Below, in pieces: positions 29,549 to 36,667 of a stretch of 64,000 nt of DNA. The notes beneath the pieces are model-generated. The model searched no databases, was not told where the DNA came from, and was given only the letters and a program-made list of their open reading frames with translations. The number at the start of each line of letters is the position of its first letter. Within the stretch, counting starts at the first letter, position 1. Origin of the DNA: Enterococcus asini ATCC 700915 (GTDB lineage Bacteria; Bacillota; Bacilli; Lactobacillales; Enterococcaceae); NCBI RefSeq assembly GCF_000407365.1, contig NZ_ASVU01000001.1, forward strand, positions 689,001 through 753,000, read 5' to 3'. A program made the position numbers and the translations under genes.

Positions 29549-29574
29549 CTTGACTAATACTGACCTTAATTATA
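29549..29574 (-). promoter_or_regulatory. ctsR-clpC promoter -10 with CtsR operator
   Basis: On the minus strand TATAAT (29569-29574) is followed at once by AGGTCAGTATTAGTCAAG, a two-half CtsR box (RGTCAnn repeated 10 nt apart) covering the start point. The -35 is weak (TTTCCC at 17 nt). Confidence 0.82.
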
Positions 29575-29675
29575 CCGAAAGTTTTCCGATTGGGAAAGAA
29601 GGACGACCTTTTCTAAAACTTTCCCTAACAAAAATTACGTGCAAAACCACAGACGATTCTTGGAAAATGAAAAAA

Positions 29676-30029
29676 GGCTGTGACAATAGTTGTGTCTCCC
29701 TCCTACGACTGAACAATACCAAACGTGAGACGCAAGCAAAAGAAGGCTATCTTCCATTAAAAATCATTGGAAGATAGCCTTCTTTTCATTGCTAAAAATT
29801 TCAAACGCTGACTAACCTTGATTTCATCAAGCCAAGTCAGCGTAATTGCTAGTTGAACTTAGCGATTTTTGCTTAGTTCAACTGTACTAGGTGACTGCAA
29901 GGAGCGTAGCCACACTCTTTACACGTATGGTACTGTTCTCTCTTCGGACTCTGATACAAATTTTTCTCATCCGTATGTTTTTTTATTTTGGTCAAACGTA
30001 TGCTATTTATCACTTAGAAATGACTTATA
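29676..30029. repeat. Structured intergenic repeat, copy 1
   Basis: About 350 nt, closely similar to 40952-41329 in the same orientation. It holds three strong stem-loops: 29738-29786 (arms AAAGAAGGCTATCTTCCA and complement), 29806-29842 (CGCTGACT and CTTGAT arms) and 29851-29883 (AGTTGAACTTAGC arms). Identity is highest from about 29711 to 29935 and weaker to the right. The first hairpin has T4 on either strand. I see no protein-coding sense in it. Confidence 0.88.
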
Positions 30030-30076
30030 TCTCAGCCATTTTTAGTATTTTTTCCCAAATGATCCAGTTGCTTTTT

Positions 30077-30787
30077 TCAGTACGTCTTTTGTTCTAGATT
30101 GAAAGCGGCTAGTTCTGCGTCGCTAGCTTCATTCACAGGAGTAACCGCGGTTAATTCTCCTTGCACGACGACTCGCTTACTTCCCCCTAGCTCATTACAA
30201 GTAATCAACGTGACCAACTGCTTGTCTGGCACGGGATCGATATACTGAGTCTCTGTAGGATCCACCGTAATATTTAAAGTAGCCTGATACACATAGATAT
30301 TCGTCAAATCCGTTAAATAAATCGGATCTCCCACTTGGGTTTGATCCAGAGCCTCAAAAAGATACCCTGGGTCCGCTCCCCGGTGACTGGCCAAGGAATA
30401 ATTTCCTTCCCCCATTACCTGGTCGGGCCACATAGTCCCAGCCCCCCAAAGCAAGGCTTCATTGGACAAGCCTTTAAAAATCGGCAAGTTTATCGCCACT
30501 GCTGGCAACGCGACCCCACCCACCAAGGGTAGTTGGCGATTATTCAATTGCGCTTGAAACACCGCTTGCGCACTGGCGGATTCCACCGCATCAAAATCAA
30601 AAGTTTCTTCCTTCTGCTGATTTTCCTGGATGGTTTCCGCCGTGGCTTTGTTCACCGCATAGCGCTCGGTATTGTGTTTCATCACAACATTTTTTATTTG
30701 ATTATTAAAAACCAAGGCCAAGCCAAGGACGAATAGTAGCACTAATAAAAGATTGCCCACATAGCGGCGAATGCGACGTTTTTTCAT
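30077..30787 (-). CDS. Class A sortase
   Basis: Membrane transpeptidase that cuts LPxTG-type signals and joins surface proteins to peptidoglycan. The N-terminal anchor helix is near residues 11-28 (LLLVLLFVLGLALVF). The sortase fold shows the catalytic His in NYSLASHRG, Cys in TLITCN and Arg in GGSKRVVVQG. 236 aa, typical of SrtA. AGAGGAGC precedes the start. No LPxTG substrate gene lies beside it, which fits a housekeeping sortase. Confidence 0.92.
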   Translation of the reverse strand: MKKRRIRRYVGNLLLVLLFVLGLALVFNNQIKNVVMKHNTERYAVNKATAETIQENQQKEETFDFDAVESASAQAVFQAQLNNRQLPLVGGVALPAVAINLPIFKGLSNEALLWGAGTMWPDQVMGEGNYSLASHRGADPGYLFEALDQTQVGDPIYLTDLTNIYVYQATLNITVDPTETQYIDPVPDKQLVTLITCNELGGSKRVVVQGELTAVTPVNEASDAELAAFNLEQKTY

Positions 30788-31068
30788 AGAAATGCGCTCC
30801 TCTTTCCTTCTCTTAGGTATAGTTTACCATATTTAGAAAAGCATCGGAAAAAGCGGCCAAGATTTATGAAAAATTTTGCTAGAAGAATACTTGTAAAAAC
30901 TGAAAATCGTTGCTACAATAACTTGAAAATTTCATTTTATTTCATAAATCTGCGCTCCATATTGCAATGGCAACGTTTTTCTGTAATACAATTTTAAAGG
31001 AAACGAAACAACTTCAGGGTCAAGTTTATTGTATGATAGTAGTATGAGAAAATGGGAGGTTTAGCGGG

Positions 31069-31842
31069 ATGCCAAAAATGGTCTATGTACATATTGATAC
31101 CACCAGTAACGCCGTTTTGTCCCGGGGGATTAACCCTGTTTCTTTCTATCAAGGAATCGTGCACCAACCGAAGAACCTCTTGCTCTTGGATCCTTCCAGT
31201 GACTATGGGGAATACGAGTCCCACACAGGTATGAAGATTTTAAAAGGGGAAGAAGCGGTTAAGCAATACTTTGAAGCACTGGCCCGCCACCGAATCACGG
31301 AAACGGTCAAATGGATCGACTTTACCGATCCGGCAATGCTAAAAGAACTGACTCCCTTAGAGATTTCAGAGCTGTTGTATTTTGGTCACATGAAGACGCA
31401 ACTCCACTCACCGTTCTTCTATAAATTGCAAAATAACTTTGTCTATTTTGATTTACAAGATGACCTTTCCCGGGTTTACTATCGTTACTTAGACGAATAC
31501 TATCGGATTTTAGCCGATAAATTGACCTACATGGTGCTAGAAAAGATCAACGACCGTAAGTCCTTCTTCCGTAAGTCGGCACCGGTGGACAAACTGAAAG
31601 TTTCCTTATTACAGGAAATGAAAGGCATCTTCCAAGAAGGAATTATTTTCTCCTTCGAAACTGCCACCAATGAAAATGGTCAACTCAGCATCCCCATCTA
31701 TCTGGTAGCCGATGCAGGCTTGCGCAAGACCAATCTCTTGCAAGACGACGAGTATTTAGTCGCTCACTTGATTTACAATCAAACCAATCGGCAATGGCGC
31801 TTGGATTATACAGAAAAAGACTTACTCTTCTTCTCGAATTAA
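31069..31842 (+). CDS. Conserved hypothetical protein, function unknown
   Basis: 257-aa soluble protein with no signal peptide or membrane segment and no motif I recognise. It is rich in aromatic and charged residues (YFDLQDDLSRVYYRYLDEYY) and looks like a compact mixed alpha/beta protein. The start has GGGAGG 9 nt upstream. It stands alone between sortase and thiT and is closed by a terminator. Codon use looks like that of neighbouring genes, so I take it as a real resident gene. Confidence 0.75.
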   Translation: MPKMVYVHIDTTSNAVLSRGINPVSFYQGIVHQPKNLLLLDPSSDYGEYESHTGMKILKGEEAVKQYFEALARHRITETVKWIDFTDPAMLKELTPLEISELLYFGHMKTQLHSPFFYKLQNNFVYFDLQDDLSRVYYRYLDEYYRILADKLTYMVLEKINDRKSFFRKSAPVDKLKVSLLQEMKGIFQEGIIFSFETATNENGQLSIPIYLVADAGLRKTNLLQDDEYLVAHLIYNQTNRQWRLDYTEKDLLFFSN

Positions 31843-31876
31843 AACCCTGCTTTCACAAAGGAAAGCAGGGTTTTTT
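31841..31876. terminator. Bidirectional terminator between the hypothetical gene and thiT
   Basis: AAACCCTGCTTTC (31842-31854) pairs with GAAAGCAGGGTTT (31861-31873). There is a T6 tail on plus and T4 on minus. Confidence 0.9.
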
Positions 31877-31883
31877 GTCGTCT

Positions 31884-32450
31884 TTATGGCCGTTCATTCG
31901 GAAGGTACAGTTTGGGATTTGTCTGATAGATCAGTAATGCCACAAACAAAGAGACTAAGGCTGTGGCTAACCCACTGATGCCATTGGTGACCAATGAATA
32001 GACAAAAGGTGACATGCCCCAAACAGCATAGGCGCCCCAGAAGATCACCCCGGCCACGAAATGCCAGAAGTAACGGGCTCCCGCACCGCTTAAGGTTCCT
32101 TGCACAATCGCCATGCGGGCTTTTTTATCGTCCCCGGCTTGCATTGCTTGGTGTAATTTCACGGCTGCCAATCCGGCAAAGCCAGCAAAAGCAAAGGCAA
32201 TCGGGTATTCAATCAAGACTTGGCTCACCGCTAAATAATAAACTTTCCCCGCAGGAAAATGCAGCAACCCCCACAGCGCCGCCGCAAAAATTCCGGGCTT
32301 CCATCCCCGGCGCAAAGCAAACACGGTGATGGGAATTTGACCTAAGGAAATCGACAAACTCGGGCCGATATCCAAAGGAATAAAGGACAAGGCCATGGCC
32401 ATGGCCGCGATAATCGTTCCTTCCACCCAAACACGTAAATTTCGATTCAT
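31884..32450 (-). CDS. thiT: ECF thiamine transporter substrate-binding subunit ThiT
   Basis: Membrane S component that binds thiamine and works with a shared ECF energy module (not in this window). 188 aa with about six helices; the family block ALRRGWKPGIFAAALWGLLH and the aromatic, glutamate-containing segment VLIEYPIAFAFAGFAGLA form the thiamine site region. The call is supported by the TPP riboswitch directly upstream. GGAGG lies 11 nt before the start. Confidence 0.92.
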   Translation of the reverse strand: MNRNLRVWVEGTIIAAMAMALSFIPLDIGPSLSISLGQIPITVFALRRGWKPGIFAAALWGLLHFPAGKVYYLAVSQVLIEYPIAFAFAGFAGLAAVKLHQAMQAGDDKKARMAIVQGTLSGAGARYFWHFVAGVIFWGAYAVWGMSPFVYSLVTNGISGLATALVSLFVALLIYQTNPKLYLPNERP

Positions 32451-32457
32451 AAAAAAA

Positions 32458-32601
32458 TACTCCTCCTTATAGAACCATCACAATCTACAAAGGAGAAGTA
32501 TCGCTACTTCTAACTCGTCACAATTCCTACGTTCGCATGATCGAAACAGGTACAGAGGGTTTAGAGTTTACTCATTCTCAGCCAGATGGCTCCCCTTTGT
32601 G
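32458..32601 (-). promoter_or_regulatory. TPP riboswitch (THI box) of thiT
   Basis: The aptamer at 32519-32601 (minus) shows the conserved blocks GGGGAGC, CTGAGAATGAG, ACCCTC, GTACCTG and GCGAACGTAGGAA closed by CACAA/TTGTG. Downstream, TACTTCTCCTT (32490-32500) is complementary at 10 of 11 positions to the thiT ribosome-site segment AAGGAGGAGTA (32458-32468), while AGAAGTA (32505-32511) can pair with the same TACTTCT. This predicts translational control by sequestering the ribosome site. Confidence 0.93.
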
Positions 32602-32758
32602 ATCGGATTCTATTTAATTTTTGATACGTTCCTATCATAGCATAAAAGATTTTTTTGAAAAGCGAAACGTTCTGAAAAGTTTCAAACGCTTCTATCATTC
32701 TGCCCAAAAGTATCAAACTGTGCTAAAGTGAAGAAAAACGAACAAGGAGTCCATGCAG

Positions 32759-33067
32759 ATGGCGACTATTGCTACCAGTTACACCCCATTTATTGCCACT
32801 TTTTTTACAAAGCCCACCGAAGAAACCAAACTTCTGGACTTTATTCAAACCAAATTGCCAATCTATGTGGCGCAGCGCTCTCCCAAGATCAAGCCTGTGG
32901 CCGGTAGCCAACATCTTTATGAACTAAAAGTGCACATCGGTGCTGATTTTTATCGGCTGGCTTATCGTTACGAGTCCAATCAAATTCAAGCACTCTATTT
33001 GACGAAGACATTACGAAAAGTCCATTTTGATCGCGAAGTCTTGCGCTTTTTAAGGAGCTCTTCATGA
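32759..33067 (+). CDS. RelE/HigB (Gp49-like) toxin-type protein
   Basis: About 102 aa. The segment LYELKVHIGADFYRLAYRYE followed by IQALYLTKTLRK matches the beta-strand pattern of Gp49/HigB-type mRNA interferases (ELR...YRvfY...i.LLhgF.KKt). The start at 32759 has AAGGAG 9 nt upstream; the ATG at 32753 is too close to it. Its stop overlaps the next start by 4 nt (ATGA), the usual coupling of toxin-antitoxin pairs. Catalytic residues in this family are poorly conserved, so activity is inferred only. Confidence 0.65.
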   Translation: MATIATSYTPFIATFFTKPTEETKLLDFIQTKLPIYVAQRSPKIKPVAGSQHLYELKVHIGADFYRLAYRYESNQIQALYLTKTLRKVHFDREVLRFLRSSS

Positions 33068-33351
33068 AACTAATCACGAAACAAGCCGCCCACTCTTGGG
33101 CCAAACAGCAGCTTAAACACAAGGATACCTTGCAACTTCTTCTAATGTCTTTTAAAAAAGACCGTCACATTAAGCTGATCAAACAAGAAGACACGGTGAC
33201 GATCATCGAAGCCGGCTTTACGAATGCTACTTATCCCAATTTACCTTTGTCGGAAGCCTTGAAGTTACTCAAAAAGCTAATCGCTAAAGAGTTTCCCAGA
33301 AGTCATAATCTCTACTGCCAGCTTGAAAAAGGTACCTCTAAAACCGATTAA
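33064..33351 (+). CDS. Small protein coupled to the toxin-type gene, putative antitoxin
   Basis: 95 aa, very basic, with a helical N-terminal half (KQAAHSWAKQQLKHKD) and a C-terminal SEALKLLKKLIAKEF helix. It overlaps the toxin-type gene by 4 nt and has its own AAGGAG. In HigBA systems the antitoxin follows the toxin, which fits, but I cannot see a clear Xre-type helix-turn-helix, so the assignment rests on position. Confidence 0.6.
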   Translation: MKLITKQAAHSWAKQQLKHKDTLQLLLMSFKKDRHIKLIKQEDTVTIIEAGFTNATYPNLPLSEALKLLKKLIAKEFPRSHNLYCQLEKGTSKTD

Positions 33352-33357
33352 GTCCCC

Positions 33358-33951
33358 TTACCCAAAACCAACCTCGGCCAAAGTCAGCAATCTCACAAAG
33401 AAAAACTGCTCTTTTGTAGGATCAAAATCCATCACAATCGTGCTTAAATTGCGAAAGCCATGTCCTAATTCCTTTTGTGTGTCCAACCAAATCCGGGCAA
33501 AATTGTAAATCGCCCCACCGTGAGAAACGGCCAAGACTTGTTGATGATCCGGCTGTTGCATGATTTGCAATAACGTCTCATTCATTCGTTGACCAACTCC
33601 GTGGGAACTTTCACCGCCGTATTGCACAAAGAAATCTCCATAGCCCGTTGTAGGATCAACCTTAGGATTCAGCTGCTCGCTTTGTCCTTCAAAAACGCCG
33701 AAGTCAAATTCCTTCAAGCCTTTTAATCGGCGGTAGTCCTTTTGGTACTCTGTCATGATTTCCAATGTGTCCACCGCCCGCTCCTGGGTAGAGGTGTAAT
33801 AATGGTCAAATTCCACCCCAGCTATCAACCCTCTGGCGGCTTTTGCCTGAGCGATTCCTTTTTCGGTTAAGGGCGAGTCACTAGCTCCTTGAATGCGATG
33901 TAGTTGGTTGAACAAGGTTTCTCCATGACGGGTTAAATAAAGTCGTTTCAT
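33358..33951 (-). CDS. Histidine phosphatase family protein (phosphoglycerate-mutase-like)
   Basis: Phosphohydrolase with the catalytic RHG motif at the N-terminus (LYLTRHGETLFN) and the second active-site His in VSHGGAIYNF near residue 145. 197 aa. AGGAGG precedes the start. The substrate is unknown. It ends 6 nt from the convergent antitoxin-type gene and follows the cupin gene by 9 nt, so it probably is the last gene of the merR-CMD-cupin transcript. Confidence 0.9.
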   Translation of the reverse strand: MKRLYLTRHGETLFNQLHRIQGASDSPLTEKGIAQAKAARGLIAGVEFDHYYTSTQERAVDTLEIMTEYQKDYRRLKGLKEFDFGVFEGQSEQLNPKVDPTTGYGDFFVQYGGESSHGVGQRMNETLLQIMQQPDHQQVLAVSHGGAIYNFARIWLDTQKELGHGFRNLSTIVMDFDPTKEQFFFVRLLTLAEVGFG

Positions 33952-33960
33952 AGATTCCTC

Positions 33961-34356
33961 CTATAATTGCGTGTATTCCGCATCACTCACTGCTTCTAGC
34001 CATTCCGGTGTACCAGCGGTGATAGCAATGTGTTCAAACCAACTATCGGCCTGGGCTCCGTGCCAATGTTTAACGCCATCATGGGTCACCGCGACATCCC
34101 CTTTTTTAAGGGCCTGAGCAGGCTGGCCCGCTTCTTGGTACCAGCCCAGTCCACCGGTAACCAATAGAATCTGATACCCATCATGGTGAATATGCCAGTT
34201 GTTTCGCGCTCCTGGTTCAAAGGTCACAACCCCGATTCCTGCACTCCCATCTGGCGTGTCCGTAAGATTGGTTAAAAAGGTTTGACCCGTGAAGAATTCA
34301 CCATAGGGGTTAGGCTCCCCAGCTTTAAAAAGTTGATCAACTGCTTCTTTATTCAT
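33961..34356 (-). CDS. Cupin-domain protein
   Basis: Single-domain beta-barrel with both cupin motifs: GARNNWHIHHDGYQILLVTGG (metal-binding His pair) and VAVTHDGVKHWHGAQ. 131 aa from the ATG at 34356, which has AGGAGG upstream; the longer frame to 34422 runs into the preceding gene. It overlaps the end of the CMD gene by 8 nt. Cupin-CMD pairs of this type are common next to MerR regulators in Firmicutes and are thought to handle small reactive molecules; the substrate is unknown. Confidence 0.88.
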   Translation of the reverse strand: MNKEAVDQLFKAGEPNPYGEFFTGQTFLTNLTDTPDGSAGIGVVTFEPGARNNWHIHHDGYQILLVTGGLGWYQEAGQPAQALKKGDVAVTHDGVKHWHGAQADSWFEHIAITAGTPEWLEAVSDAEYTQL

Positions 34357-34682
34357 TTTGCTCTCCTCCTTGATAGACTTCCTTAGCAATTCCAAAAGCA
34401 GACCAAGCTTTCGGCCAGCCAATGTAAAAGGCCAACTGGGTGATTAATTCCGCAACTTCCTCTTGGGTTAGACCATTTTCCTTCGCTTTTTGTAAATGAA
34501 AAGGCAACTGCTCAAAAGCTCCCATGCTCATTAAAGCGGTAATCGTCGCAAAGCTACGATCCCGGGCATCCAGCTGGGACTCGCGACTCCAAACTTCTCC
34601 GAACAAAACATCGTCATTTAACGCCACAAAAGGTAGGAGCAAAGTCGCCTAATTGCTCTCTTCCTGCCGTAACTTTCTTCAT
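34349..34682 (-). pseudogene. Carboxymuconolactone decarboxylase (CMD) family gene, frameshifted
   Basis: The true start is the ATG at 34682, which overlaps the merR stop (ATGA). It encodes MKKVTAGREQLGDFAPTF, the normal family N-terminus, and then the frame is lost at a T4 run (minus strand; 34628-34631). Removing one T joins it to VALNDDVLFGEVWSRESQLD and the rest of the CMD domain down to the stop at 34349. As given, the intact part is only a 97-residue frame opening with TTG. Either a real 1-nt insertion or a sequence error. Confidence 0.85.
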
Positions 34683-35077
34683 TTAAGCGTCTCTTCCTTT
34701 CGAATTTTTAGCTTTCCTTCGTACTCCAACATGTGCTCTTCATAGTGGGTGATTTTCTCATCCAAAGCATCATACATCTTTTGAATCTCCGCCAGATGTT
34801 CCTTGATTACCGCCAACTGCTCTTTTAGCAAAGCTTTTCGGGTAGGAATCGTCTGGTCCCCTGCCTTAAAGAGATCGATATACTCCACAATCCGCTCCAG
34901 AGAAACCCCGGCTTTACGCATACAGTTGGTCCAATAAACCCACTGTTGATCCTCTTCATCATAATCACGATAACCAGAAGCAGAACGCTGCACCGGAGGA
35001 ATCGCCCCAATGCGCTCCCAGTAGCGTAACGTATCAGCGGGAATTTCGTATTTTTCACTGACCTCTTTGATATTCAT
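34679..35077 (-). CDS. MerR family transcriptional regulator
   Basis: 132 aa: N-terminal winged helix (IKEVSEKYEIPADTLRYWERIGAIPPVQR), then a long dimerising coiled coil. It lacks the metal-binding cysteine set of MerR/CueR and resembles the aldehyde/stress group (AdhR/NmlR-like). AAAGGAGG precedes the start. It probably activates its own operon (CMD, cupin, phosphatase) through the 19-nt-spaced promoter upstream. Confidence 0.92.
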   Translation of the reverse strand: MNIKEVSEKYEIPADTLRYWERIGAIPPVQRSASGYRDYDEEDQQWVYWTNCMRKAGVSLERIVEYIDLFKAGDQTIPTRKALLKEQLAVIKEHLAEIQKMYDALDEKITHYEEHMLEYEGKLKIRKEETLK

Positions 35078-35105
35078 CTTGCCGCCTCCTTTAACTTACC
35101 CTTTC

Positions 35106-35136
35106 AGTATAAACCTTGAAGTCGACTCCAAGGCAA
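35106..35136 (-). promoter_or_regulatory. MerR-type promoter with palindromic operator
   Basis: On the minus strand TTGCCT (35131-35136) and TATACT (35106-35111) are 19 nt apart, the over-long spacing that MerR proteins correct. The near-perfect palindrome CCTTGGAGTCGACTTCAAGG fills the spacer. Confidence 0.88.
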
Positions 35137-35183
35137 TAAAAAACGACTGCCGAAAGTGTCCTTTCGACAATCGCACTGCTTAT

Positions 35184-35585
35184 TTATGGATTCGCCATCC
35201 AAGTCGGCTCCAAGATATTTCCATCCAAGTCCTCTACTTCAAAACCAACCATCACATCTTCTGAAATTCCTGACTCGACTTTGTAGTATGAACCGCCATT
35301 ATCCTTCGCTGCTTGGGCAAAATCCCGAACCGCCTGGGCACTTTCCAGACTAAATGCGATTAGCGCCCCACTCATCTTACTAGGGTCAACCACACTGCGT
35401 AATCCGATAAATTCCTGATAATAATCCCGGGTCAAAAGCATCACCCAAAAATGATCATCCCAAACCATACCACTGGCCCGTTCATCGGAATAGTCTTTGT
35501 TTTGCGTAAAACCCAGCTTCGTGTAAAATTCGGTGGATGCCTGTAAATCAGCAACAGGAAAATTGGCAAAGACCATCGTCGCCAT
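35184..35585 (-). CDS. VOC (glyoxalase/bleomycin-resistance fold) family protein
   Basis: 133 aa with paired beta-alpha-beta modules: FANFPVADLQASTEFYTKLGF at the start and VGFEVEDLDGNILEPTWM at the end, the latter carrying the family's metal-ligand Glu. GAGGTG lies before the start. No substrate can be named. It is a lone gene between merR and the HAD phosphatase. Confidence 0.85.
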   Translation of the reverse strand: MATMVFANFPVADLQASTEFYTKLGFTQNKDYSDERASGMVWDDHFWVMLLTRDYYQEFIGLRSVVDPSKMSGALIAFSLESAQAVRDFAQAAKDNGGSYYKVESGISEDVMVGFEVEDLDGNILEPTWMANP

Positions 35586-35755
35586 TACTATTCACCTCAC
35601 TTTCTTGTATCTTCTCACGAAAACGCTTCAGATGCCAGTTAACCAACTCGGCGGCCTCAATCTTTTGAAAAAGTGAAGCTTTTTGGTTAGTCTCTGGTTT
35701 TCTTCCCGGATTGGCGAGAAGCTTGGTGTATAATAGGCAAAAAGGAGGCTCTCCC

Positions 35756-36601
35756 ATGAAAAAACCAATCATCGCATTCATGTACGATTTTGATCGGACC
35801 TTGTGCACTCGGGATATGCAGGAATACTCCTTTATCCCCGAACTCGGCGTGGATGCCGCGACCTTTTGGCAACAAGTGGCTCATTTGGCGGAAACCGAAC
35901 ACATGGATCACATCATCTCTTATTTGTACCATATGATTAAATCCGCTAATGCCAAAGGACTGCCCTTACGCCGTGAAGATTTCGTCGCTTTAGGCAAAGA
36001 CGTGGAACTCTTCCCCGGTGTCACCACTTGGTTCAAACGAATGAATGACCTCGGTGCCGAACTGGGTCTGGAAATCGAGCACTACATCATCTCCAGTGGC
36101 TTGACAGAAATCATCGAAGGCACCCCGATTCATGGAGAATTCAAAAAAATCTACGCTTGCGAATTTCACTACGACGAAGCCGGTAACGCAGACTGGCCCG
36201 CTTTAACGGTGAATTACACCAACAAAACCCAGTTTCTCTTTCGCATTAACAAAGGGGTCTTGCCCATGAACGACGACGAGGCCTTAAATGAATTTCTCGA
36301 AGATCGGGATCGCCGAATTCCGTTTCGCAATATGATCTATATCGGCGACGGCTTAACGGATGTCCCTTGTATGAAGCTTGTCAAAGTCAACGGTGGTCAA
36401 TCCATTGCCGTCTATGAGAACAAAGAACGAGTCGTGGACCTTCTAACCGACCGGCGAGTGGACTTCATTACCCCGGCTAATTACGAAGCAGGTAGCGAGC
36501 TAGATGAAATCTGCCAAACGATTCTCCGAAAAATGGCACTAGTGGATAAATTAGTGACCTTAAACCATCGGCAACGGGACCAAGAAACACCAAAGCGCTG
36601 A
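35756..36601 (+). CDS. HAD-family phosphatase
   Basis: 281-aa haloacid-dehalogenase-fold hydrolase. Motif I is MYDFDRTL (nucleophile and acid/base Asp) and motif IV is IGDGLTDVPCMK. The start at 35756 has AAGGAGG just upstream. It has a phosphoserine-phosphatase-like layout, but the substrate is unknown. TATAAT at 35729-35734 may be its -10. The stop is inside the terminator stem. Confidence 0.88.
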   Translation: MKKPIIAFMYDFDRTLCTRDMQEYSFIPELGVDAATFWQQVAHLAETEHMDHIISYLYHMIKSANAKGLPLRREDFVALGKDVELFPGVTTWFKRMNDLGAELGLEIEHYIISSGLTEIIEGTPIHGEFKKIYACEFHYDEAGNADWPALTVNYTNKTQFLFRINKGVLPMNDDEALNEFLEDRDRRIPFRNMIYIGDGLTDVPCMKLVKVNGGQSIAVYENKERVVDLLTDRRVDFITPANYEAGSELDEICQTILRKMALVDKLVTLNHRQRDQETPKR

Positions 36602-36640
36602 ATCAAGGGGGCTTACAACCCTTGATTCAGCGCCTTTTTT
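36595..36640 (+). terminator. Terminator of the HAD gene
   Basis: GCGCTGAATCAAGGG (36595-36609) pairs with CCCTTGATTCAGCGC (36619-36633) and is followed by T7. Confidence 0.92.
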
Positions 36641-36648
36641 TCGCAAAA

Positions 36649-36664
36649 TGTTTCACGGGAAACA
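36649..36664. other. parS-like palindrome (or xylB terminator stem)
   Basis: TGTTTCACGGGAAACA differs at one base from the ParB/Spo0J site TGTTTCACGTGAAACA. It also forms a short hairpin between the xylB stop and the HAD terminator, and could simply help to end xylB transcripts. Confidence 0.45.
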
Positions 36665-36667
36665 TTT

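Noticed and set aside
29550-29777. 75-codon plus-strand frame covering the first hairpin of repeat copy 1
   Set aside because: The copy-2 equivalent does not keep the frame and the conserved feature is the stem-loops, not the codons.
34620-34640. Programmed ribosomal frameshift in the CMD gene
   Set aside because: No CUU-UGA-like or heptamer slip site with a stimulator is visible; a one-base change in a T4 run is the simpler explanation.
36595-36640. Inverted repeat after the HAD gene as an operator
   Set aside because: A 15-bp stem with a T7 tail that overlaps the stop codon is a plain intrinsic terminator.
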